DNA of 64,000 bases from Apoda limacodes (taxonomy: Eukaryota; Arthropoda; Insecta; Lepidoptera; Limacodidae): NCBI GenBank assembly GCA_946406115.1, contig OX291552.1, positions 8,752,836-8,816,835 on the forward strand. The letters are read 5' to 3'. The position numbers were made by a program, and so were the translations under genes. This document shows, in pieces, positions 1 to 11,486 of this stretch; position 1 is the first letter of the stretch; every line of letters begins with the position of its first letter. A model generated the notes under the pieces. The model was given only the letters and a program-made list of their open reading frames with translations. It ran no database searches and was not told where the DNA came from.

Positions 1-59
1 TCATTCCTACGGGAAAACGGGTAATAGCACAACTGGTATAACGAATTATTCTTCCGTAC

Positions 60-365
60 TTTTCTTTTTCATATAACTTCTAAACGGCTAAACCGATTGG
101 GTTGAATTTTTTTATGGGTATTTCGATGGTTTCCTGGATGATTTAAAAATAGAATTGGACTGCTGTCGGTGTGTCAACTACTAAACAGCTGGACCGATTG
201 GGTTAAAATTTTGTATATGTACTTCCATGGTTTCACAGACACGAATGTATTATGCCATTAAAGAGGAAAGATTTGATTGTTTTCCGTCCGTCCGGTTTGA
301 GTTGCCGTAAGAACCTACGCCGATAACGAAATTAAGGGCGGGCGAAGCCGCTGGCAGGAGCTAGT
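60..365 (+). repeat. Short interspersed repeat (lepidopteran SINE/LINE-tail type)
   Basis: Two related blocks (ACCGATTGGGTT near 93 and 193) are followed by a tail reading GCGGGCGAAGCCGC and GCTAGTT near 338-365. The same kind of tail recurs near 17,835 and 13,990. I regard it as the 3' part of a SINE or RTE-type LINE from general familiarity with lepidopteran genomes; the exact family is not identified. Confidence 0.4.
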
Positions 366-1235
366 TAATAATAAATCCCAGTGAATAACATAATAAATAT
401 GAAAGTCGACTAAACACTTAGTAATAAGACTAAAACGGAAGTATTTGGGTTAAAAACAAATAAAGGCTGGTATTCAACTCTTTATATATATTTACGTGAA
501 AACCTTAAAATCCACATAAAGACCGGCTGCCATAAGTTTTGATTGCTGATTGCTGATTCGTACATTACAGTTTTTATAAGTATAAGTTAAGTGTTCCTAA
601 TAGAATCAATTAAGTGAAAAATTATAATAAAATGGTTTCTAATTTATTCCATTGTATTCACCTAATTACCTATCTGCATGTCAAATTTGAACTTTCTAGG
701 CCATCTGGAACTGGGTTAGAGTTTTGATCTAAAGGTTAAAATGACGAATTTTGAATGTTAATATCTAAATAACCGTTTCAGATGTGCTTTTAAAATTTGG
801 AGTACATATGTATCTTGCAAGTCTTAATATATCAGCCAAATTTGACACGTTTATGTGAAATAGTTTTTGAGTTATGAGGGGCTCAATAGTGGCTCCAAAT
901 GGTTCGTGTAATATTACACACGGTGCTGCTCGCCAGTTCTGTTACTTGAACTTGGCTTGACACGCTACCGCGTGTCTAGATCATCCCCCCGACCGACCAC
1001 GGTCGAAAAACTATTGTTAGGCGGCCTCGGCACGTACTAACTGTCCAGACGACGATCTCGCTATCCGTATAGTGAGACTAGTCCCAACGACCTCCCCTAA
1101 GCGATTTGAAAATTTATTAGGAATATTATACTCCTGAGGTAGTCCTATAGTCACCAAGTCAGGATCTGATAATTTTTTTTTCCAGGGAAATAGATAATAG
1201 AAATAGAAAACCATTTCTTAGGCTCATTCAAGTTA
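366..1235. other. No recognisable feature
   Basis: AT-rich sequence. The 65-residue minus-strand ORF at 1,017-1,214 has no recognisable domain and is of chance length. Probably intronic or intergenic. Confidence 0.4.
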
Positions 1236-1770
1236 TTAACCGACTTCAAAAAAATTAATAAGGTTCTCAATTCTTCGGATACTTTTTTTATGGTTTCATA
1301 GCCTAATGGCATAAAACGGAACCCTTATAGATTCGTCATGTCTGTCAGTCTGTCCGTCCGTATGTCACAGCTACTTTTTTCCGAAGCTATAAGAACTATA
1401 CTGTTGAAACTTGGTAAGTAGATGTATTCTGTGAACCGCATTAAGATTTACACACAAAAATAGAAAAAAAACAATAAATTTTTGGGGTTCCCCATACTTA
1501 GAACTGAAACTCAAAAATTTTTTTTTTATCAAACACATACGTGTGGGGTATCTATGGATAGGCCTTCGAAAATGATATTGAGGTTTCTAATATCATTTTT
1601 TTCTAGACTGAATAGTTTGCGCGAGAGACACTTCCAAAATGTGTGTTCCCCCTCCTGTAACTTCTAAAATAAGACAATGATAAAACTAAAAAAATATATG
1701 ATGTACATTACCATGCAAACTTTCACCGAAAATTGGTTTGAACAAGATCTAGTAAGTAGTTTTTTTTTAT
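1236..1770 (+). repeat. GGTTCCGTA-family interspersed repeat
   Basis: Contains the CGGAACCCTTATAG box, a GTCTGTCAGTCTGTCCGTCC run and a long body (CATACGTGTGG, AGTTTGCGCGAGAG) repeated almost word for word at about 19,900-20,290 and partly at 7,644-8,035. The 61-residue ORF at 1,482-1,667 lies wholly inside the repeat and is not a gene. Confidence 0.6.
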
Positions 1771-2345
1771 CCCATCAATCCCATTAATATTATAAAGGCG
1801 AAAGTTTGTGAGTGTGTGACTGTGTGAGTGTGTATGTTTGTTACTTCTTCACGCTTCAACCACTGGACGGATCGGGATGAAACTTGGCATACATATAGGT
1901 TAGGTCCTAGAATAGCATATAGGTTTTTTATCCCGAAATGCCCGCGGGAATAACTATTACCGAGCTTAAACGAACTATAGCGATAGCTACAGCTTGATAT
2001 AGCAAACTTCATTAGTGTAATTAAGGAGTAAATCACAGTCGCCGATAACAGAATTTAGCGCGGGGTAATTAAGGAGTAAATCACAGTATTAATACTGAGA
2101 TTTAATAAAGGAGTCACACGCCGATAACCAAAAGGGCGGGCTGGCCGCTAGCAAAATTCATTAATTACCAGCTATCCCATTAATATTATAAATGTGAAAG
2201 TTGGATGTTTGGTTGTTTGTAACGCTTCATTTACTGGATGGATCGGGAACCGCTCAACTGATTTGGATAAAATTTGTCTGAGTCCTGGGCAAGGACATAA
2301 AAAGTTCCCGCGGGAATAACTATAACGTTTGTTGCTTAATCCTGC
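1771..2345 (+). repeat. Two adjacent short interspersed repeats
   Basis: Both copies begin with CCCATTAATATTATAAA (about 1,783 and 2,167), carry the TGGATCGGGA block and contain CCCGCGGGAATAACTAT. This is a tandem arrangement of one SINE-like family; the first copy is longer and the second ends before the jockey fragment. The minus-strand ORF at 1,767-2,036 is a by-product. Confidence 0.5.
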
Positions 2346-2388
2346 TGCACTGGGAGCATTTAAATGAGCTGAAATTTTGCACCCAGAG

Positions 2389-2913
2389 ATAGTCTGGGCG
2401 GGTGCACCCGGATACCAGCTTGGCCCTTTTGACTCGGTTCAACGACGGGCTGTGAGAATTGTCGACGATCCTAAACTCACTTGCGTTATCGAGCCCCTAA
2501 GTCTGAGGAGAGACTTTGCCTTCCTGTGTGTGTTCTACCGCTTGTACAATGGGTTGTGTTCTGAGGAATTGTTCGAAATGATGCCCACGGCTACTTTCTA
2601 CCATCGCACCGCTCGCCGTCGGCAGGAAATTCATTTTCACACTTTAGAACTGAAATGGTCGCGTACAGTGTGGTTTCAGAGAAACTTCCTCCCGCGAACG
2701 CTTAGGTTGTGGAATGAGCTCCTTGCCAAGGTTTTTTCTAAGGACTACAGTATGGGGTTCTTCAAAAAAGAAGTTATTAAATTTCTGAAGGGTCGGCAAC
2801 GCGCGAGTAATGCCCTTGGTGTTGCAAGCGTCCATAGGCTACGGTGACCGCTTACCATCAGGCGGGCCGTAGGCTTGTTTGCCACCTTAGAGGTATATAA
2901 AAAAAAAAAATAG
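2389..2913 (+). pseudogene. Jockey-type LINE, 3' end: C-terminus of ORF2, 3'UTR and poly(A)
   Basis: An open frame runs to 2,847 and encodes the C-terminal, post-RT part of a jockey/CR1-like ORF2: VWAGAPGYQLGPFDSVQRRA, then WSRTVWFQRNFLPRTLRLWN and a final FFKKEVIKFLKGRQR. It is followed by a short 3'UTR (CTTACCATCAGGCGGGCC) and an A-run at about 2,902-2,912. The element is strongly 5'-truncated, as is usual for target-primed insertion, but has no stop inside the surviving frame, so it is fairly young. A much shorter copy of the same 3' end interrupts an R1-clade element at 46,491-46,614. Clade assignment rests on recognition of the protein style. Confidence 0.75.
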
Positions 2914-3328
2914 AGGCAAAGCTCTCGACCTTTTGACCTCCTACATGAGTAGGAGAGTACAGAAAATAGATGTCAACGGTGAAATATCTCCGGGATCAGC
3001 AGACACTATAGGAGTCCCTCAGGGCTCAATTTTAGGTCCTTTTCTATTTCTTATTTACATTAACGATCTCCCATATTATGTAAAAAACCATCACATTGTC
3101 TTATTTGCTGATGACACCTCTTTACTTTTTAAAGTTAAGAGACGACAGACATGTAAGACGTAAATAATGCCCTTTCTAAAATTGTTAGTTTGTTTAACTT
3201 TAATAATTTGTTACTTAATGAAAAAAAAACCAAATGTGTTAAATTTACATTACCAAACGTTAGTCAGTTACAGACATGTATTAATGTTAATGGCGAGCAA
3301 ATAGAACTTGTTAATTCAAGTCTTTCTT
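2914..3328 (+). pseudogene. Jockey-type LINE, internal RT fragment
   Basis: Starts directly after the A-run of the preceding element. The frame to 3,163 shows RT palm motifs: GVPQGSILGPFLFLIYINDL followed by LFADDTSLLF (FADD catalytic box). Downstream, after a frame break, it still matches the minus-strand jockey element at 26.4-27.95 kb (TGGCGAGCAAATAGAACTTG corresponds to about 27,310-27,330 on the other strand). Truncated at both ends; no 3' tail, so it may be the remnant of a rearranged copy rather than an intact insertion. Confidence 0.75.
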
Positions 3329-3668
3329 GATCAATAGCTACATAAATACTTTATAAACCTCAAATAGTGTAATGTGTGTAAGTGACGTTAGGTGAAAAAT
3401 ATGTATTGTTGTTTTAGTATTCGCCTTACTAAACTTGGGAAATGAACGTCCCTGCAGACTTGGCAACACAGACAGAAAAACATTTGTTGTTTGTTTTGTG
3501 AATAATTATTTTGAAAACTTAGTTTATATCTCAAATATAGCAAGCAGCTTAGTGTAGTAACTTGTGAAAAGTATTTTCAATATCAACCTTTTTTTTTGTC
3601 AATAGTTTAGCAGGATTCTATTGCACAAATCGTCATTTTTATTACTTTGTCTTTTTACGGGAGCGCAG
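3329..3668. other. Putative intron, nothing recognised
   Basis: AT-rich, no repeat family recognised. A polypyrimidine-like stretch (CTTTGTCTTTTTACGG) lies just before the candidate exon at 3,669. Confidence 0.3.
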
Positions 3669-3727
3669 TCCGCGTCGACGAACAGATTACGTTGGATGTA
3701 CCGGACGGCAAGTACATGAAAATTAAG
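3669..3727 (+). CDS. Candidate host exon (DEQITLDVPDGKYMKIK)
   Basis: A 59-base GC-richer island in AT-rich DNA. It can be read from an AG acceptor at 3,667-3,668 (alternative AG at 3,662-3,663) to a GT donor at 3,728, giving VDEQITLDVPDGKYMKIK in the frame that ends on a whole codon. That phase fits the exon at 12,603, so both could belong to one gene, but nothing else proves the link. The donor GT lies two bases inside the terminal inverted repeat of the element at 3,726-4,834, so either the element landed exactly at the exon border or it supplies the splice site. Function not recognised; a chance ORF cannot be excluded. Confidence 0.4.
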
Positions 3728-4834
3728 GTACTCGGATCAACTCGTTTTGTGTGCCCGAACACGGTATCTAGACGTATAATTCATCTTTGGATTATACTTT
3801 CCAGGTGATCCTATGTTATTATAGTGAATTTAAAACTAAAACTTTTGGAGAAAAAAAAATAATTAATGTTAATTTGGAACTGGGAAACGCCTTTTATGTT
3901 GAGTTTCTTTTTTTATTCAAGTATAATAAATAAGCTATTGTTCCCTAAAATTGGCCTCTCGATTTTGCTCGCATATATTATATATATAAACAAATAGGTT
4001 CTCTTCACCCGACTACTGACCGTACGTAATAGCTGACATAATTCTACGGAACCCAATGTACATGACTACGTGACCTTAACAAAGACACATTCATTGGAAA
4101 GGATTGTTCAGCGCCTTGTATGCCGCCCGCTGCATCAACAGTATTATTACCAAGCTAGCCGCGTCGACCAGTCACCGCGCGCTCATCGAAGCGCCCCCTG
4201 CCCCGCGACAACGCGCGAGTTAGAATATAGACAATATAAAATTGTAAACTACAATCCGCCAATACGAAGATTAAATAACAATACTTCAACCTGCTGTTTT
4301 TATTTACTTGTTTGTTAGCATCATCTGGACCTATCTCCGAAACAGAACCAACACTGCCATCCGATCTGCAACCGCTACACGTCTCTCCGCCTCCGACTTT
4401 GCGGAAACAGCTATTATTATTTTATTTTCATTCAATTTACCGTAAGTTGTAAGGTTTTCAAGGGGTTGAAAATGATTATGACGTAATTGTGTTAGAAAAC
4501 ACTTTACAATTTCACCCCTTACTTAATATTAAACACGTTTTCTAGCGATAAAATGGGTCAATGTCAATTTTTCCATTAAGGGGTTGTTTACACCCCTTAA
4601 AAATAATAGGCGGATCTCAAATTATTTTCACTTTTGAAGTTAAGGGTAAGATGCGCTAATTCCAAAATTTCATGCAAATCGGTTCACAGTAAAAAAATTC
4701 GAAGGTAAGACCCTATTTTCCCTTCTATGACTGCACTCTGTCTCTCGATATCTGACCTATAAGGTTGCGATCAAAGATTACTTATACGTCTAGATACCAT
4801 GTTCGGGTACACAAAACGAGCCGATCCGAATACC
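3726..4834. mobile_element. Non-autonomous DNA element with about 70-bp terminal inverted repeats
   Basis: The left end (AGGTACTCGGATCAAC, then CTCGTTTTGTGTGCCCGAAC and TATCTAGACGTATAA) is matched in reverse complement by the right end at about 4,765-4,834 (GTTCGGGTACACAAAACGAG, GATCCGAATACCT) with few mismatches. No transposase frame is visible; the 82-residue ORF at 4,070-4,318 is unsupported. A GC-rich block near 4,140-4,210 (CCGCGTCGACCAGTCACC) is unexplained. Clear target duplications were not found. Confidence 0.65.
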
Positions 4835-5507
4835 TGAATTTATATATTTATTTAGTAACACTAGTAGCAATCAAAACACTTAAGGTCGGGCCGCACATAA
4901 TGAGAAATTTCCGATAGAAAAATTTTAGTATCTGCTGAATTGTCATATCAATAAACAGATTATTATATGAAACTTGGCTGGAACGCTCCGCTCGCTTCCC
5001 TCGCTTAGCATCTAAATCTAATGTACAAAAATATTTATTTTTATTATATTTATTAGTATGTATGTACGTACTATGTCTGGGCCAAAGTTCTGGTTTTTCC
5101 CGTTTGTCCAACTGGTTGTGCGAACAAGGATTTTTTTCCCCGTGGACCAAATAGTTGAACATTAGAAAACCGAAATTTACAGGGACCACTGCCCCAAAAT
5201 GATAATATTAAAGCTTTTAACCGACTTTAAAAAGGGAAATTCTCAAATGAGGTTTTCATGAAGCTTCTATAATGACCTAAACACTATTTCTTTTTAACTG
5301 ATTCTTAAAAGGATGGAGGTTGTTGTAGTTAAAAATCGTTAAGTGTGAGTCGGATAAACGCACTGAGGGTTTAATACGAAATATAAATACCAAAGCTTTT
5401 TAACCAAGTTAAATTAAACACAGGGTTTTGCACTCAAAATCTTAATTCCAAGTGATAGTTTTAAAATGGCTAACTATATCTCCAAAACTATTGATCAATC
5501 AACAACT

Positions 5508-5711
5508 TCGTTTCGGATTACAGCTGTCAAACTGGAAAGTGCTATATCTCCGTAACTATTGATCGTAGACTAGTAGTTTCTTTACAGAAGTGATAGATAT
5601 CATCAAAATCTTCGTTTCGGATGACAGCTGTCAAACTAGAAAGTGCTATATCTCCGTAACTATTGGTCGTAAACCAGTAGTTTCATTACAGAAGTGATAG
5701 TTCACCTTATG
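5508..5711. repeat. 102-bp tandem duplication
   Basis: Two copies of a unit with CTTCGTTTCGGAT, ACAGCTGTCAAACT and GCTATATCTCCGTAACTATT start at 5,508 and 5,610. A related single or partial block occurs at about 17,220-17,345. Confidence 0.7.
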
Positions 5712-5759
5712 CTTTTCAAAAATTTACAACAACAATTAAAAAATATTAAGCTGTAAAAT

Positions 5760-6096
5760 TTTCTACAATTAAGAAATAGTACCTGGAGGTATTGTCAAGT
5801 AGCTTAAGCGTTGCTTAATAACGCCACCTATTGTCAAATAGCTTTAAGTGTTGCTTATTACTACTCGCCAATAGATGTCAGGAAGAGTCATACTTTTCAG
5901 TTTATCACTGCCTTGTAAACACGGATAAAACGACGTTTTCTAAAAATGAAACCTAGCTAGATCAATTTATCGACCCCGAAAACCCCTACATACTAAATTT
6001 CATGAAAATCGATGGAGCCGGTTCCGAGATTCAGATTATAAATATATATATGTATATACAAATATACAAGAATTGCTCGTTTAAAGGTATAAGATT
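5760..6096 (-). repeat. CAATTCTTGTATA-family interspersed repeat, inverted copy
   Basis: Reverse-complement match to copies at 11,487-11,805 and 15,528-15,850: GTCAAGTAGCTTAAGCG, TGACATCTATTGGCGAG (here on the other strand) and CAAGAATTGCTCGTTTAAAG. A short forward piece lies at about 6,437-6,520. Confidence 0.6.
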
Positions 6097-6539
6097 AAGA
6101 TGGCTGAGAAACATCGTGACTACCAAAGAATAGTTTGGCGTTTCAATAAAGATCAAAAATCAAAACATTAGTGTCCTAGCCGTCAGGACTATTAAAAAAT
6201 AAGTAGAACAGACGGACGATCTTTTACTCAGGCTGCTAAGGATCTCTTAAAGGATACCTACGTTGGTGACATTCCGACTGGAACTCATTGCACTTCTTTC
6301 ACATGGCGGCTTTGAAGTGAATAAACGGACCAGCAACTGTCTAGATTTTCACAGTTGCTAGTTGATGTGCCGGTTAATAGCTGTGTAACTAAACCATCGG
6401 AACTTGATTTTAACTATACTGTCACTAAAATACTAGGTATAAGCAATTCTTGTATACATATATAATCTGAATCTCTGAAACGGCTACAACGATTTTCATT
6501 AAATTTCAAGCGTCTACCTGTTGCCGTTATCAATATAAG

Positions 6540-6775
6540 AGCAAAAAAGGCACGTTTGTTGTATGGGAGTCCCCCTTAAATATTTATTTTATTTTGCTTT
6601 TTAGTATTTGTTATTATAGCGGCAACAGAAATACATCATCTGTGACAATTTCAACTGTCTAACTATCACGGTTTATGAGATACAGCCTGGTGACATGCGG
6701 ACGGACGGACAGCGGAGTCTTAGTAATAAGGTTCCGTTTTACCCTTTGGGTACGGACGCCTAAAAACGAAAAGTT
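6540..6775 (-). repeat. GGTTCCGTA-family repeat, minus orientation
   Basis: Holds TATGGGAGTCCCCCTTAAAT, GCGGCAACAGAAATACATC and GACGGACGGACAGCGGAGTC, which match 10,775-11,170 and, on the other strand, 13,395-13,830. Confidence 0.6.
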
Positions 6776-7329
6776 TTGGTATTTATATTCTGTATTAAAC
6801 ACTCAGTTCGCTTATCCGACTCACACTTGACATTTATACCTACAACAACTTCCATTCTTTTAAGAGACTTTTAAAAAGGAATGATATCCCTCTAGTTCAG
6901 TGTAAGGAATTCGTTGCGTTAATCCGACTTAACGTTGTTTCAAGTTCGACATCAATCCTTTTTAAAGTCAGTTAAAAAGCTTTAATGTTTGTGGTTGTAC
7001 GAAGGAAGGTTTTCTAATGTTTGACTATTTAGTTGGTCCACGGGAAAAATATATTCCCGTTTGTACAACCAGTTGGACATTGTAGTTGGACCAACGGGAA
7101 ATACCCTGAACGACGCCGACGGCTGTATATTTTCATTTTCCCACACTCTTTTTACATACAACAACCACCTACCAGAATTTCATTAAAATCGGTTTACCAT
7201 TATTGTGCGAGTCGGACTCGCCATTTTTTACCATTTTTTTCTTTTTCAGAAACATTCCCCGGCGTGTGTATAACAACTAAGCAAAATATAATTACAATTG
7301 GTTTGCCCTTATTGAGCGAGTCCGACTCG

Positions 7330-7470
7330 CACTTGACCCTTTCAGAAAATCCTTACTTATCAGTTGCCTACGTCATACAAAGAACACACCCTCCAAGTTT
7401 CAGGCCTCTACGTTCAGCGGTTTAGGCTGTGCGTCATTCAGGACAAAGCATTTTATATGTATAGATAGGT
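7330..7470 (+). repeat. Short repeat paired with 8,330-8,465
   Basis: CATACAAAGAACACACCCTC, AGCGGTTTAGGCTGTGCG and GGACAAAGCATTTTATAT occur in the same order and orientation at 8,352-8,452. Family not identified. Confidence 0.5.
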
Positions 7471-7639
7471 AGAAAAAGAAAACTGTAAGTATTATTATAC
7501 ACAAAAAATCAAACACCTAAAAAGTGCATAACCTCTTTAAGCTCAGAAACCTTCAAAAGAGGTACTAATATAGTACGGTGACTTTGGAGACATTTTAATT
7601 TTAAAGAGTATTTGCTTATGTTTTTAAGTGAGTTTAACT

Positions 7640-8035
7640 TTTTAGGGTTCCGTAGTCAAATGGCAAATAACGGAACTCTTATAGATTCGTCATGTCTGTC
7701 TGTCTGTCTGTCTGTCCGTCCGTCCGTATATCACAGCCACATAATTTGCGCGTCAGAATCTTCCAAAGTGGTAAAATGTGTGTGTGTGTTCAAAGAGAAT
7801 GATAAAACTAAAAAAAATATATGATGTACATTACCATGCAAAATTCCACCGAAAATCGTTTGAATGAGATCAAGTAGTTTTTTTTTAATAAGTCATAAAT
7901 CGTAAACTGTAATTTACATTTCATTTAATCAACTCAAATATAAAAATATTTTTGTTTGTGTTTGTAGATTACATAAATGGTGGTAGGTACGGAAACCTCG
8001 GTGCGCGAGTCCAACTCGCACTTGGCCGGTTTTTT
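7640..8035 (+). repeat. GGTTCCGTA-family repeat with both ends visible
   Basis: Runs from AGGGTTCCGTAGTC through GTCTGTCTGTCTGTCTGTCC to a tail CGGTGCGCGAGTCCAACTCG and CACTTGGCCGGTTTTTTTT. This is one of the most complete copies in the window and useful for defining the family ends. The ORF at 7,612-7,824 is repeat-derived. Confidence 0.6.
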
Positions 8036-8329
8036 TTTGACTAAATTGGATTGAGTTTTCAAACATGTGTCAAAATAAAATGTTATTTAAATCCAAAGCA
8101 CTAAAGAGTATTGATATCAACTTTGAAGCAAATTATCGCCAAAATAACTTTCAACTCCTTTTTGACCCCGTTAGGGGATGAATTCCAATAAAATACGAAA
8201 CATGTCTTCCATTAATTCTGTTTAAAAAGGTGTATGCAAAATTTTAAGTAGATTGGACCAAGGAATCACGTAGTCCCATACAAACTCTGTCCTCCCTTTT
8301 CACCCCCTTAGGGGTAGAATTTCGGAAAA

Positions 8330-8465
8330 TCTTTTCTTATCGGATGCCTTCGGCATACAAAGAACACACCCTCCAATTTTCAGGTCGGTCTCTACGATCA
8401 GCGGTTTAGGCTGTGCGTTGATCCATCAGACATTTAGGACAAAGCATTTTATATATATAGATTAA
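8330..8465 (+). repeat. Second copy of the 7,330-7,470 repeat
   Basis: Direct copy as described there, about 1 kb downstream in the same orientation. Confidence 0.5.
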
Positions 8466-9334
8466 ACATTTATTGTTTTAAGACCAATATTTAAATGTTT
8501 ATGTTTGATAAAGTTTTGTTAATTAATATATTTTTGACTTATTTATTTTTGAATCTTTTGCCAAAATAAAGTGAGCTAGGTTCATAGTTAATGCACTTGT
8601 AACATCTTCATTCCTATTTTCTTTTTCTTTCCCCCATGCACATTTGGACAATTATGGCTTGTGTTGCTGTCTCGTTTTCACGCACTAATTAAGAACTGAA
8701 TGCATTTCAATATGGAACTTTGCTAATTAATATACGCGCGTGCGACCGTTTGTCTAATCTATTTTTAGTGATAAAATATACAAACATTTTATGTTTTTTT
8801 TTGTGAAATAATACATTATTTATATGCAAGATTGCAGTGAAGTTATTATTTATATAAGTTGTGAACAATAAAAGAATCTCGTGGTGTCCACAGTCATCTT
8901 GCAGGAACGAATCACTAATTCTGGATTTTCAGTAAGTGTGTATGGTTACCTATAATTGTTTTGCAGCTGCATTATTCCCCTTTCCAGCTGTTTTATTTTC
9001 GTAATTTTAGATGTTACTAGTGATCTTCATATAAGATTCTTATAAAATTATAAAAAATACAGTCCATTAATCGAAGAAATCAGTAACCAGCCAAAATTTA
9101 AAATAAGTTTTCGCCCCTAGATTTGGTCACTTCTCCTGCATACATACATTTAGTATTTTCTAATAGTTTGAGCTCAATTTCTAGTTTTTTCCAATGCAAA
9201 ATATTGAAAGCTACTAGAACAAAATTTATAAGGTCACTTTCTAACCTAATTATTTGTTTCTCGCATCTTTGCGATATAAGTATTTACCTACAAACCGAAA
9301 CCAAATAGCTATTCATAAGATTAATTCTTTACTT
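8466..9334. other. Intron-like, nothing recognised
   Basis: AT-rich sequence without a recognised repeat or exon; the 61-residue ORF at 9,123-9,308 looks like chance. Confidence 0.35.
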
Positions 9335-10471
9335 GGTAATTCTTTACTTTCCAAGAACGGGTGATTTTTACGTAACAATGGTTTTAACTGTTAGAACACC
9401 ACATTTATATACACAGGTAAAATTCAAAAACTCTCGGACGACACTAGATTTTCACGAAAAAAACTAAATTGATTTCATACAAAATCCGCGATTACACACC
9501 AACATTTAAAAATACAAAACTTTTTTTTCACAGAAATACGTGCCAGCCTAAAGAAAAAAATAAACACAGGATTCAATCGATTTTACTTTTCTCTAATTTT
9601 AATCGATAGAAAAGCATATTTATATATAACGAGCCATTAGGTTACATGGTGAACACCGCACGAGCCGAGCAAAGCGTAACGCGAGAGAGGCCGGCGAAGT
9701 GCCAGAAACAAATTGTTCTAATTTATTTGATTTGTTTCTGGCGCTCGCCGGCCGCTGCCGCTGCACGTTCCGCTCGGCTTTCTTGTGCTCCGCTTGATTT
9801 TGCGCACAAGTTTTTATGTTTCGAAAACTTGTGCGTAAAGTGGGTTGCCGTGACTATACTTAATAAGTTGATAGTTCTTAAAATTTTACTTAGATTTTTT
9901 GAAGTGAAAACTTCTTTAGCGGCGTTGTGCACTTTTTTTAGTATGGGTAAAAAATGATAAACTCGCGTCAGGTCACGTGTCCTAATCGTCGAAATTTGTA
10001 AGACGGAAACCGTAATGCCACGCCTATTATAATTTTTATTTTTAGTATTCGCAATTATGAGTAGTACAGGGAGGTTGGATATGGAATTTTAATTCTATGA
10101 CAGATTGCGATGTCAAATATACTACGTCAAAAAAGTAAATAAACAAACATATTACATATTAGTATTAAGCGCGAATCGTGTGTAAAGGTTTTCACTTCTG
10201 CCGGCACTCCCGGAGTGCAACTCGTTTTTTCTTTTTTATAGATTTAGAAAGATTACCTTACAGAGTAAGTACTCGATTGTTGAATACTGGCAACATGTTA
10301 TTTTTTTCTCTCATGTGTTTTGTTTTTGTAGATATTTATTGTTGTGTAATGGCTGATTTTGCATGAAATGAATTTATTGTATAAACTAGTGTCCTCCGAG
10401 AGTTTCTGAATTTATCAATAGAAATTTTTATTACGTAAAAATCATCCGTTCTTGGAAAGTAAAGAATTACC
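9335..10471. mobile_element. 1.14-kb foldback element with long inverted ends and an internal palindrome
   Basis: The first 41 bases (GGTAATTCTTTACTTTCC...) return in reverse complement at 10,431-10,471 with one mismatch. The match continues inward (ACTCTCGGACGACACTAG against CTAGTGTCCTCCGAGAGT; TTTCATACAAAATC against GATTTTGCATGAAA), giving arms of about 140-165 bp. Inside, 9,660-9,790 forms a second palindrome around GCCAGAAACAAAT and ATTTGTTTCTGGC, flanked by CCGGC and GCCGG blocks. ORFs at 9,646-9,957 and 9,723-9,932 are the two strands of that palindrome. No transposase frame is visible; target duplication not resolved. Confidence 0.8.
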
Positions 10472-10769
10472 ACGTTAGCTATTCCTATTCTAATCAATAG
10501 TTTTACAGTATTTTACAAGGTATTGTTTCATCACGCATTTAAACCTACCCGCAATATTTTTTGTTTAATGCTCGCTCGCTAGTATGTTCACGATCGCCTT
10601 CGGGAGCTGAAATATAAGGTGCGTTTTGTTGACTACTTCAATGCGTTTAATGTCATAATCCTGCCAAGTTAAAAAGACATAAATTCTGTATAACACAGTA
10701 CAAATCTTGGTCAATTCTCTCTCTACACAGCAACACTAAAGCTACTTGACAATAGATGGCGTTGTTAAA

Positions 10770-11180
10770 AAATCGGCCAAGTGCGAGTCAGACTCCGTAC
10801 CATTATCTATAAAAAGGGCAAAAAAATCACGTTTGTTGTATGGGAGCCCCCCTTAAATGTTTGTTTTATTTTGATTAAATTATTTATTTTTGAATATATA
10901 ACTAAATATTCTGTGAAAATTTCAAGTGTTGCTGTTATCAATATCAAGCAAAAACTATCAAAAAAATAACGTTTGTTGTATGGGAGCCCCCTTAAATATT
11001 TATTTTATTCTGTTTTTTAGTCTTTGTTGCTATAGCGGCAACAGAAATACATCATCTGTCTGAATATCACGGTTCATAAGATACAGCCTGCTGACAGGCT
11101 GACGGACGGACAGCGGAGTCTTAGTAATATAGGGTCCTGTTTTTTACCCTTTGGGTACGAAACTCGAAAAAACGAGCAAA
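10770..11180 (-). repeat. GGTTCCGTA-family repeat (CGGCCAAGTGCGAGTC end visible)
   Basis: Starts AATCGGCCAAGTGCGAGTC and ends near CCCTTTGGGTACGAAACTC. It contains TATGGGAGCCCCC twice (10,839 and 10,979), GCGGCAACAGAAATACATC and GACGGACGGACAGCGGAGTC. The ORF at 10,781-10,969 is repeat-derived. Confidence 0.6.
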
Positions 11181-11486
11181 GATCGGTCTTCCTGGTACGA
11201 AAGTCAAGAATATTTGATCCTTTGGGTTTGGTTTTCCCTGTTTCTCTATTGGCTATGAGTCTAATTCAATGTATTTGTCTCCTTGGTCTGGAATGGGGAC
11301 GAACAACCTCCTGAAGATATATGGAAAACAGATTAAATATGTCTGTATGTATAAAAATACGACTGCACCAAGTTGGATAATTCTTTTTTTGATGTTATTC
11401 GTTATTGTTAGGGCAAGGTTTAAGGGTAGAAAAAAGGGACAAGTGTGAGTCGGACTCGCGCACTTAGGGTAAATCGACTGTAATCT

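Larger units (their letters stand above)
5086..7103. mobile_element. Foldback structure with about 315-bp inverted arms
   Basis: The arm at 5,086-5,400 is matched in inverted orientation by 6,775-7,103: TTTTTAAAGTC(A/G)GTTAAAA, TTATCCGACTCACACTT and GGTTTTCTAATGTT occur in both, in mirrored order. The spacer holds the 102-bp tandem repeat (5,508-5,711), a CAATTCTTGTATA-family repeat (5,760-6,096) and part of a GGTTCCGTA-family repeat. Whether this is one foldback transposon or two facing copies of one repeat is undecided. The ORFs at 4,848-5,189, 6,982-7,164 and 7,033-7,425 are by-products. Confidence 0.55.

Noticed and set aside
4070..4318. 82-codon plus-strand ORF
   Set aside because: Lies inside the TIR element 3,726-4,834 and has no recognisable domain.
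9646..9957. Overlapping ORFs on both strands near 9.7-9.9 kb
   Set aside because: Created by the central palindrome of the foldback element.
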